Source of the DNA: Lachnospiraceae bacterium
GTDB taxonomy: Bacteria > Bacillota > Clostridia > Lachnospirales > Lachnospiraceae
Direction of reading: 5' to 3'
NCBI GenBank assembly: GCA_014804185.1
Contig: JAAVAG010000003.1
Coordinates: 1-13,734 of the forward strand
Length of the DNA stretch: 13,734 bases
The translations under genes were made by a program, and so were the position numbers. A model generated the notes under the pieces. The model saw only the letters and a list, made by a program, of their open reading frames with translations, did not search any database and was not told the DNA's origin. This document shows positions 6,782-12,204 of the stretch, in pieces. Each line of letters begins with the position of its first letter. Within the stretch, counting starts at the first letter, position 1.

Positions 6782-6791
6782 GCACAGCGGC

Positions 6792-6827
6792 GCGGCGCCC
6801 ACAGAAATCGGCTTTCGTGGGCGCCGC
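6792..6827. other. Very stable GC-rich hairpin without T-tail
   Basis: GCGGCGCCCAC (6792-6802) and GTGGGCGCCGC (6817-6827) pair perfectly over 11 bases. GAAA/TTTC extends the stem past one bulged A to a 5-base loop. Neither strand has a T-run behind it. It lies 24 bases after the DUF1062 stop and just before the next promoter, so it may act as a transcript-end or RNA-stability structure. Confidence 0.65.
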
Positions 6828-6850
6828 TCAGAATATTATCAAAATCCGTT

Positions 6851-7444
6851 TCATACAGGGCCTGATATTCTCAAAACCACCCCAGCATTCACACGGAAAG
6901 AAACCGACTGCCGGGAACTCGTTCCCACTTTTATTTCTCCTTGTTCCACCAGCTTTTTAACCTGACTTCTGGACCATCCCAGAACAGCAGCGATTTGCTT
7001 TTCCGGAGGGATTTTCAGTTCACAGGGGTTCCGTATCGTAAAAAGAATCTGTTCCCCCGAATGACCTCTTTCTGTCATCTCTTTCCGCTTCACAAAATCA
7101 TAATGTAACCTCTCAAAATCAGGATCCGCTTTGTTTTTTCTAAGTAACTGCATATTTTTTCCATACAGTTCCGCAAGCTGCTCATCGTTGTCCTGAAAAC
7201 ATCGGTATTCTTTCTTTGGTATGGAAGAAACTTTTTGTCTCTCATAAATTGCAAGATTAAGCGTATGCCTGCATTCCTCACACTGGTAAATCAGCCAGAC
7301 ATCCAGTTTATTGCCATTGGCATTGACACGGAATTTTTTTGTATTTAAGAAGTGTGCTTTCTTTCCGCATCCGGAACAGCCCCGGATTATCGAAAGAGAA
7401 TCTTTCAAGACGATCTCATATTCAATTTTCTTTAAATAGCCCAT
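6851..7444 (-). CDS. DUF1062 family protein
   Basis: A 197-residue protein that I recognise as DUF1062, whose function is unknown. The start ATG 7444 was chosen because AGGAG is 6 bases upstream; the ATG two codons earlier abuts it directly. Residues 23-26 (CSGCG) and 55-58 (CEEC) give two CxxC pairs, likely one zinc site, around the family core FLNTKKFRVNANGNKLDVWLIYQCEECRHTLNLAIYER. Residues about 75-130 are helical and charged. Residues about 146-172 (PPEKQIAAVLGWSRSQVKKLVEQGEIKV) look like a helix-turn-helix or S4-like segment, hinting at nucleic-acid binding, but this is inference. The leader carries a dyad motif shared with the small HTH gene at 8446-8715, suggesting a common regulator. 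It may be transcribed with the methyltransferase 135 bases upstream, but that gap contains the leader element. Confidence 0.85.
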   Translation of the reverse strand: MGYLKKIEYEIVLKDSLSIIRGCSGCGKKAHFLNTKKFRVNANGNKLDVWLIYQCEECRHTLNLAIYERQKVSSIPKKEYRCFQDNDEQLAELYGKNMQLLRKNKADPDFERLHYDFVKRKEMTERGHSGEQILFTIRNPCELKIPPEKQIAAVLGWSRSQVKKLVEQGEIKVGTSSRQSVSFRVNAGVVLRISGPV

Positions 7445-7475
7445 TTGCATCTCCTGTCCTTTATCGTCCGATGCG

Positions 7476-7531
7476 CAGGCTATTACAATGTTTATTCGTT
7501 TTTTGCAATAGCCGCGCTATGCAAAGGTAAC
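7476..7531 (-). promoter_or_regulatory. DUF1062 leader with inverted repeat and shared dyad
   Basis: On the minus strand the order is GTTA, five bases, GCATAGC, two bases, GGCTATTGCAA, then about 11-14 bases and TTGTAATAGCCTGCGC, which pairs back with GCGCGGCTATTGCAA. It lies about 60-85 bases upstream of ATG 7444. The first half (7531-7503) recurs at 8811-8782 before another gene. I could not place a -10/-35 with confidence. Confidence 0.5.
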
Positions 7532-7579
7532 GGGTGTGGTCATAAAACGTATTTCTCCTCTCTGTAAGTTTTCATTGCA

Positions 7580-8293
7580 TTATGATTGCTCTCTATCCTT
7601 TTGAGCCGTGATGATCGTTACCCCGTCAGGCTCGTCCAGCATCTGCGCAATTCGAAATCCGGCGCTCTGCAGCAGTTCCAGTTCATGCACCAGGGTCAAT
7701 GGAATATCAAAATGTACGAAGCGCTCCTCCGGTATTCCAAATCGCCTGCGCTTTTCCATATATACGCTGCGCAGAAGTTCTTCTTCCTCGTCGCAGCAGG
7801 CTGTGTAATCGCCCAAAATAAAAAGGCCGTCATCTTTCAGACTGTTATAGATTTTTCGATATAATTCTTTTTTGCGCTCCGGCAGAAAATGATGCAGACT
7901 CTCAAAGGAGATGACAGCATCCCAATGGCCAAGGCCAAAATCATACCGGAAATAATCCTGACACACCACGGTCAGAAGCTTATCCGGATGTTTTTTCTGC
8001 AGCACTCTTAACATGCTTTGACACAAATCCACTCCTGTGACTTTTACATGTGCATTGTTTTGCCAGATCTGATCCAGTTCCAGACCGGTTCCGCACCCCA
8101 GATCCAGAATTTCCCCACAGCCTGCGGGCAGCAGACCGGCAAATTTCCGGTAGGATTCTTCCCAGACTGCCATATGCTGTTCATACCCCTCCAGTCTTTC
8201 GGTGAAAAAATCGGACATTTCCTCCAGTGGAACATCCGACGTATCCTCCAGCCATTGTCTTAATCCTCTCATATATGTTTCTTTTGATTTCAT
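7580..8293 (-). CDS. Class I SAM-dependent methyltransferase
   Basis: A 237-residue cytoplasmic methyltransferase that uses S-adenosylmethionine; the acceptor is unknown. The start ATG 8293 has AGGGGA 7-8 bases upstream. Residues 1-55 form a helical cap (MKSKETYMRGLRQWLEDTSDVPLEEMSDFFTERLEGYEQHMAVWEESY). Motif I is EILDLGCGTG at 61-70, and the acidic residue at the end of strand 2 is Asp89 (VTGVDLCQSML). Motif II/post-I is VVCQDYFRYDF at 109-119, and the segment WDAVISFESLHHF at 124-136 is typical of UbiE/Tam-like small-molecule methyltransferases. The C-terminal DGVTIITAQK is the last strand. Nothing in the neighbours reveals the substrate. It has its own putative extended -10 promoter and follows a terminator, so it starts a new transcript. 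Confidence 0.9.
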   Translation of the reverse strand: MKSKETYMRGLRQWLEDTSDVPLEEMSDFFTERLEGYEQHMAVWEESYRKFAGLLPAGCGEILDLGCGTGLELDQIWQNNAHVKVTGVDLCQSMLRVLQKKHPDKLLTVVCQDYFRYDFGLGHWDAVISFESLHHFLPERKKELYRKIYNSLKDDGLFILGDYTACCDEEEELLRSVYMEKRRRFGIPEERFVHFDIPLTLVHELELLQSAGFRIAQMLDEPDGVTIITAQKDREQS

Positions 8294-8325
8294 AACAGGT
8301 CCCCTTCGGTTATTTTCTGCCGTTC

Positions 8326-8331
8326 ACTATA
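8326..8331 (-). promoter_or_regulatory. Putative extended -10 of the methyltransferase
   Basis: The minus strand reads TGTTATAGT, an extended -10 with TATAGT at 8331-8326. The -35 region at 17 bases (TGGAAT) is poor. The leader would be about 25-30 bases, and the site lies between the upstream terminator and ATG 8293. Confidence 0.4.
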
Positions 8332-8364
8332 ACATGTTTCCGCACCACATTCCACCTCACACAT

Positions 8365-8408
8365 TTTTTCAAAAAAACATGAGCCAATACCAGGTATCGG
8401 CTCATGTT
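8365..8408 (-). terminator. Intrinsic terminator of the small HTH gene
   Basis: Near-perfect 16-base arms, AACATGAGCCAATACC (8377-8392) and GGTATCGGCTCATGTT (8394-8409), have one mismatch that is a G-U pair in minus-strand RNA. The minus strand continues with a run of seven T. It lies about 40 bases past the stop at 8446. Confidence 0.85.
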
Positions 8409-8445
8409 TATACTTCTCTGCCCGCTCCGGCGGGTATCCACTCTT

Positions 8446-8715
8446 TTATCTGCTTATTTTTCTCAAAATGCGCTGTATGCTCTTCTCCGACAGACAGTAT
8501 TTACAGGCTAATTCGGAAATCCTGCTTCCCGCAAGATAATCCATGTAAATCTGCCGGTTGCGCGTCAGCAGTTCCTGCCTGATTTGTGTCCCCGCTCCCC
8601 ATGCCTGTCTGTTTGCCGCCTTGCGCGGAATATAAATACTTTCGCCGTCAACATACTGCTGTATCAGTTCTATTACCTCGATGGGCAGAATTTCTTCTGC
8701 TCTTATATAGCCCAT
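8446..8715 (-). CDS. CD3324-type small helix-turn-helix protein
   Basis: An 89-residue protein resembling the family named after C. difficile CD3324, related to Mor-like activators; no function is established that I know of. The start ATG 8715 has AGGAGG five bases upstream. Residues 1-35 are the conserved family start (MGYIRAEEILPIEVIELIQQYVDGESIYIPRK). Residues about 62-87 (GSRISELACKYCLSEKSIQRILRKI) form a helix-turn-helix. The size, the HTH and its position divergent from the SDR gene across a 341-base gap with a repeat array make it a plausible local DNA-binding regulator, possibly of SDR and itself; this is inference. Its leader holds the dyad shared with DUF1062. It ends at a strong terminator and is monocistronic. 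Confidence 0.85.
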   Translation of the reverse strand: MGYIRAEEILPIEVIELIQQYVDGESIYIPRKAANRQAWGAGTQIRQELLTRNRQIYMDYLAGSRISELACKYCLSEKSIQRILRKISR

Positions 8716-8741
8716 GTCTGCCTCCTAAATGTATATTTTCA

Positions 8742-8811
8742 GGAATAGCATTGGCCATAACAATTTTATCAGTTCTTCTGATTGCAATAGCCAGTGCTAT
8801 GCAGACATAAC
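8742..8811 (-). promoter_or_regulatory. Leader of the small HTH gene with shared dyad and hairpin
   Basis: On the minus strand the order is GTTA, five bases, GCATAGC, three bases, GGCTATTGCAA (8811-8782), almost the same as before DUF1062. This half pairs imperfectly with TTATGGCCAATGCTATT (8759-8743), and ATCAG/CTGAT close an inner stem around TTCTT. It lies 65-95 bases upstream of ATG 8715. A TATAAT lies farther up at 8848-8843, with a poor -35 (GGTGTA) inside the first 21-bp repeat. Confidence 0.5.
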
Positions 8812-8863
8812 ATATCTTTTCATATAAAAGGCCCCTTTCTTGATTATATCGTGATATTAGAGT

Positions 8864-8978
8864 ATTACACCATGGCATCAAAACATTATACCATGGCATC
8901 AAAACATTATACCATGGCATCAAAACATTATACCATGGCATCAAAACATTATACCATGGCATCAAAACATTATGCCAT
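8864..8978 (+). repeat. 21-bp tandem repeat array upstream of the SDR promoter
   Basis: Five units start at 8864, 8885, 8906, 8927 and 8948. Units 2-5 are identical, unit 1 differs by one base (ATTACACC for ATTATACC), and a partial sixth begins at 8969. The core is ACCATGGCATCAAAAC. The 7-mer ATGGCAT occurs once per unit, once inverted at 8972-8978, and again at 9003-9009 inside the promoter spacer. Twenty-one bases equal two helical turns. Both strands remain open because 21 is a multiple of 3, but no ribosome binding site suggests a gene. Confidence 0.95.
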
Positions 8979-8990
8979 AAAAAAATAAAT

Positions 8991-9019
8991 TTGTACAGAT
9001 ATATGGCATGTGGTAAAAT
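8991..9019 (+). promoter_or_regulatory. Promoter of the SDR gene
   Basis: TTGTAC (8991-8996), a 17-base spacer and TAAAAT (9014-9019) form a sigma-A promoter directly after the 21-bp array. The spacer contains ATGGCAT (9003-9009). The leader to ATG 9057 is about 30 bases. Confidence 0.7.
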
Positions 9020-9056
9020 AAAGAAACAGTGACCCAAAACATCATGGGAGGTATCT

Positions 9057-9773
9057 ATGAAAACAGTACTGATCACCGGCGCATCCCGTGGAATCGGACG
9101 TGCCGCGGCGCTCACATTCGCCGCCCACGGGTATGAGACGATCCTCACCTGTTCCAGTTCCGTGGAATCTCTGCTGGCAGTCAAAAAGGAGATAGACGAT
9201 ATTTTCCACACACCCTGCCGTGCACTTGTATGTAACGCTTCCAATTATCAGGAGACGGAAAAAATGTTTGCGGGAATTTCCACCCTGGACGTACTGGTCA
9301 ATAACGCCGGAATCGCTTATTTCGGCCTGCTACAGGATATGAGCCTGCAGGATTGGAAGCGTGTCATCGACGCCAACCTGAGTTCTGTCTTTTACACCTG
9401 CAAATTTGCGATACCACTGATGCTGGCAAAAGGCTCCGGGCGCATTATCAATGTCTCCTCCATCTGGGGCAATGCGGGAGCCGCCATGGAGACCGCTTAT
9501 TCGGCATCAAAGGGGGGCGTAAACGCACTGACCAAAGCTCTGGCCAAGGAACTGGCCCCCAGCAACATCCAAGTCAACGCCATCTCCTTTGGTGTAATCG
9601 ATACGGATATGAATCGCTGCCTGTCTGCCGAAGATATGGAAAGCCTGCGAAATGATATTCCCGCAGACCGCCTGGGCAGTCCCCAGGAGGCCGGAGAAAT
9701 GATCTGGCAGACCGCAAATGCACCCTCCTATATGACAGGCCAGATTATCACAATGTCCGGAGGCTATGAGTAA
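9057..9773 (+). CDS. Short-chain dehydrogenase/reductase (FabG-like)
   Basis: A 238-residue classical SDR that should oxidise or reduce a carbonyl/alcohol substrate with NAD(P)H. The start ATG 9057 has GGGAGG six bases upstream. The cofactor motif TGASRGIG is at 7-14 and NNAG at 82-85; Asn107 (IDANLSS), Ser135 (NVSSIWG), Tyr148 and Lys152 (YSASK) complete the catalytic tetrad. GVIDTDM at 179-185 matches the FabG PGxIxTxM region, but Phe178-Gly179 replaces Pro-Gly. The C-terminus GQIITMSGGYE is normal. It resembles 3-oxoacyl-ACP reductase but lies outside any fatty-acid cluster, so its substrate is open. It is the only plus-strand gene in the window, and its promoter sits behind the 21-bp repeat array, implying dedicated control. 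Confidence 0.92.
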   Translation: MKTVLITGASRGIGRAAALTFAAHGYETILTCSSSVESLLAVKKEIDDIFHTPCRALVCNASNYQETEKMFAGISTLDVLVNNAGIAYFGLLQDMSLQDWKRVIDANLSSVFYTCKFAIPLMLAKGSGRIINVSSIWGNAGAAMETAYSASKGGVNALTKALAKELAPSNIQVNAISFGVIDTDMNRCLSAEDMESLRNDIPADRLGSPQEAGEMIWQTANAPSYMTGQIITMSGGYE

Positions 9774-9784
9774 CCTCCGGACAT
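9753..9784 (+). terminator. Hairpin at the end of the SDR gene
   Basis: ATGTCCGGAGG (9753-9763) pairs perfectly with CCTCCGGACAT (9774-9784). The loop holds the last SDR codons and the TAA stop (9771-9773). The tail CTCTTTGTCTGTTT is only moderately T-rich. It may serve the convergent gene on the other strand as well. Confidence 0.6.
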
Positions 9785-9796
9785 CTCTTTGTCTGT

Positions 9797-10075
9797 TTAA
9801 ATCATAAGTCCTGTCATATCAATATCATCAGGCGGCTCCAGGGTGTTGATGATCCTTTCCATCTCCTTTTTGGATCTCGCATCCTTTGCCTCCAGGATGA
9901 TCTTTTCTTTTTCGGCTTCCGTCATGGATCCAAATTCATTCATGGCGCTCTCGTCCATGGCAAGACCCATACCCAGTCCGATGGGAAGACCCGTCTGTGT
10001 GTTTCCCGCCGATCCTGCGCTGATTCCGCCGTCTATGCCGAATCCACCCACACCGCCTATACCTGTAACGTTCAT
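9797..10075 (-). CDS. Small Gly-rich hypothetical protein
   Basis: A 92-residue protein that I do not recognise. The start ATG 10075 has AAGGAG nine bases upstream; an earlier ATG at 10102 has no such site. Residues 1-40 are low-complexity, rich in Gly (MNVTGIGGVGGFGIDGGISAGSAGN...GLPIGLGMGLAM), without a signal peptide. Residues about 50-80 are a charged amphipathic helix (SMTEAEKEKIILEAKDARSKKEMERIINTLE). The tail PPDDIDMTGLMI is acidic. It lies 92 bases after the MFS gene on the same strand with no clear terminator between, so it may be cotranscribed. Codon use looks like that of the neighbours. Confidence 0.7.
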   Translation of the reverse strand: MNVTGIGGVGGFGIDGGISAGSAGNTQTGLPIGLGMGLAMDESAMNEFGSMTEAEKEKIILEAKDARSKKEMERIINTLEPPDDIDMTGLMI

Positions 10076-10167
10076 CCGCTCACACTCCTTCCTGCAGGGC
10101 AAAAAATTTTACCGCCACAGTCAGTATGTGCTTTTCAGATCAGATTATTTTGTCATTTTTTTCATTC

Positions 10168-11370
10168 TTATTTTGCATTCTGATCCACTCTTTTATGCTC
10201 CAGGACATACAAAAATACCCCTGCAAGCAACAGCACTGGAAAGATGACCGCCGCCAGAATCCCTTTTTTCAGATCCTCCCCCAGTGCCTGAGACACAAGT
10301 CCCACAAAAGTAGGACCGCCGGAACAGCCCACATCTCCGGCCAGCGCCAGCAGGGCAAACATGGCTGTCCCACCGTGCGGCATGGCTCTGGCGCTCATGC
10401 TGAAAGTCCCCGGCCATAAAACCCCCACCGACAGACCGCACAGACCGCAGCCCAAAAGTCCCAGCACTGGATTTCCGGCAAGTGAGGCCAGAAGATAACT
10501 CGCGGCGCACAAAACGCCGCTGAAAGCCATAAGTTTTACCATACTGATTTTCTCACTGAGTCTGGCCGACACAACTCTGGCCGTCCCCATCAAAACGGCA
10601 AACATGCAGGGACCAGCCAGATCCCCTACTGTCTTGGTCACTTTCAGCGCAGACTCCGCAAAGGCGGACGCCCACTGGCTCATAGCCTGCTCCGACGCCC
10701 CGGCGCAGACCATCAGCAGAAAGAGGATCCAGAACATTTTTTCTCTCAGCAGACCGCGTATGGACATGCCTGTTCCCTCCTCCACCAGCACCTGAATGGG
10801 TACTTTGCGGAAAAAGAAAAAATTGAAAAGAGGTACGGCGGCCCACAATACCGCCAGAATACGCCAGTTTTCAATCCCAGCCAGATAAAAAAACGCGGTG
10901 GATGCCAGCACCACAAAAACATGTCCCCAACAGTAAAAGGAATGAAGCAGGCTCATGGCCGCCTCCTTTTTCTCTGTGGGACACGCCTCCACAATAGGGC
11001 TGATCAGCACCTCGATCAGCCCGCCGCCCACCGCATACAGAATCACCGCTGTCAGGATGCCCGCATAGGCGCCGGGAAACACATACGGAAACACTGCCAG
11101 TCCCGCCAGCCCTGCGGCGGCAAAAATATGCGCCGCCATAATGCATCTTCGGTACCCCAGTCTGTCCACATATCTGGCGGAGAGCATATCCACCACAAGC
11201 TGCACGCCGAAATTAACCGTCACCAAAAGGGCTACGCGATCCAGCGTCAGACCGAATGTATCCTGAAATGTCAGCATCAGAAGCGGTACAAAATTATTTA
11301 CAATAGCCTGTGTGACGTATCCGATATAGGAGGCATAAATGGTATGATTATAATTCAGCTGCTTTTTCAT
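10168..11370 (-). CDS. Major facilitator superfamily transporter
   Basis: A 400-residue inner-membrane secondary transporter with about 12 hydrophobic segments and a mid-protein cytoplasmic loop near residues 190-210 (FFRKVPIQVLVEEGTGMSIRGLLREK). The loop between helices 2 and 3 (DMLSARYVDRLGYRRC) is the MFS A-motif in a divergent form (D-x5-Y-x-D-R-x-G-x-R-R). The overall look recalls FucP/sugar-permease-like MFS proteins of Firmicutes, but the substrate cannot be told. The ATG at 11370 has only a weak ribosome binding site (AAAGG about 15 bases upstream), unusual in this window. No promoter is clear in the 99-base gap after the PII-like gene, so readthrough from the DUF1538 operon is possible. 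Confidence 0.88.
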   Translation of the reverse strand: MKKQLNYNHTIYASYIGYVTQAIVNNFVPLLMLTFQDTFGLTLDRVALLVTVNFGVQLVVDMLSARYVDRLGYRRCIMAAHIFAAAGLAGLAVFPYVFPGAYAGILTAVILYAVGGGLIEVLISPIVEACPTEKKEAAMSLLHSFYCWGHVFVVLASTAFFYLAGIENWRILAVLWAAVPLFNFFFFRKVPIQVLVEEGTGMSIRGLLREKMFWILFLLMVCAGASEQAMSQWASAFAESALKVTKTVGDLAGPCMFAVLMGTARVVSARLSEKISMVKLMAFSGVLCAASYLLASLAGNPVLGLLGCGLCGLSVGVLWPGTFSMSARAMPHGGTAMFALLALAGDVGCSGGPTFVGLVSQALGEDLKKGILAAVIFPVLLLAGVFLYVLEHKRVDQNAK

Positions 11371-11398
11371 GATGAATAACTATGCCTTTCCCCAACCT

Positions 11399-11470
11399 GC
11401 GAATTTGGGCCTCATGCCAATATTCGCAAGACGAACTTGTTTGTATGTGAAAATCTCTGATTTTTCACAT
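11399..11470. other. Two hairpins between the PII-like and MFS genes
   Basis: GCGAATTTGG (11399-11408) pairs with CCAATATTCGC (11417-11427) with one bulge. ATGTGAAAATC (11445-11455) pairs with GATTTTTCACAT (11459-11470), which starts right at the TAA of the PII-like gene. Neither is followed by a T-run on the minus strand, so they are poor intrinsic terminators and may instead be processing or stability structures. Confidence 0.5.
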
Positions 11471-12186
11471 TATCCACGCAGGATGTGATTAATGCCCAGG
11501 GAACAGATCATGGCGCTGGCCGGTGAGTTCAGTCCATGCTTAAGATTAATGGTATCCATGATCGTGTTTCTTTTATCCTTTGATGCCACGATGGCTATGA
11601 TCTCTTTCTCCTGCTGGACGCTGATGCCGTGAAACTGCGCCGCGTCCTGCGCTCCTGCCCATCTTGCACGGATAATCGTCCCTCCCGCAGCCCCGGCTTC
11701 CCTGGCTGTAGCCATCACGGCGTCCGTATGCCCCTGATTTACCGTTATCAGGATCAAGCTGTTCTCCGTCTGCTCCATATCGTTTCCTCCGCTCTCTCTG
11801 TTTCCCCCGCTCTCTCTGTTTCCCCCGCTCTCCCTGTTCCCTCCGATGTTCTCCACATCTCCGAGCAGTACCATGGCTATTCTTCTGTTTATTCCGGTTA
11901 CATCCAGGTCAAAGATAATGCCGTGGGCATCCAATTGTCCCCGAAGTTCCGTGTCCAGCCTGTAGATCATATGATCCACACACTCCGCAGAGGCAAATCC
12001 GAGGACAATATCCCGCTCCGAGGTTCCAAGTCCCAGCACATCCAGCAATTCCGAGGACGCCGTTCCTCTGCCCATACACTGCATACAGCCCTTGATCTGT
12101 CCCGTCGCAAATGCTTTTACCAGATTTTTGCCCTGCCCGCGCTCCACAAAAGCCGCAATGGCTTTTATCACGCTCTTTCCAGCCAT
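11470..12186 (-). CDS. Tandem PII-like signalling protein
   Basis: A 238-residue cytoplasmic protein made of two PII-like (GlnB-fold) domains, probably the sensor or regulator of the adjacent DUF1538 transporter. The start ATG 12186 has AGGAG/GAGGAG just upstream, and the DUF1538 stop is 18 bases away, so they form one operon. Domain 1 is about residues 6-108 (FVERGQGKNLVKAF ... GRGTASSELLDVLGLGTSERDIVLGFAS). Where most PII-like proteins have a small/Thr-rich strand before GRGT, this one has CMQCMGRG, placing Cys34 and Cys37 in a CxxC. Residues 115-136 are a repeated linker (GGNRES three times, then GGND). Domain 2 is about 140-236 (SLILITVNQGHTDAVMATAREAGAAGGTIIRARWAG ... EKEIIAIVASKDKRNTIMDTI). 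The uridylylation Tyr of classical GlnB is not evident. The ligand (ATP/ADP, cyclic nucleotide, bicarbonate or cation) cannot be told. Confidence is high for the fold, moderate for the role. Confidence 0.85.
   Translation of the reverse strand: MAGKSVIKAIAAFVERGQGKNLVKAFATGQIKGCMQCMGRGTASSELLDVLGLGTSERDIVLGFASAECVDHMIYRLDTELRGQLDAHGIIFDLDVTGINRRIAMVLLGDVENIGGNRESGGNRESGGNRESGGNDMEQTENSLILITVNQGHTDAVMATAREAGAAGGTIIRARWAGAQDAAQFHGISVQQEKEIIAIVASKDKRNTIMDTINLKHGLNSPASAMICSLGINHILRG
11781..11844. repeat. 18-bp in-frame minisatellite in the PII-like linker
   Basis: Three 18-base units start at 11791, 11809 and 11827 (GCTCTCTCTGTTTCCCCC on the plus strand; the first two are identical, the third diverged), preceded by a partial unit. 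Each encodes GGNRES. The period is a multiple of three, so copy changes keep the frame. Confidence 0.9.
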
Positions 12187-12204
12187 TCTCTCCTCTCCTT
12201 CCGC

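Noticed and set aside
8864..8978. CRISPR array
   Set aside because: The units are directly contiguous 21-base tandem repeats with no unique spacers and no cas genes nearby.
8794..8988. Plus-strand frame encoding HYTMASK heptapeptide repeats, and a minus-strand frame encoding YNVLMPW repeats
   Set aside because: Both frames are open only because a 21-base repeat has no stop in them. Neither has a ribosome binding site or similarity to a known family, and the array sits in a promoter region.
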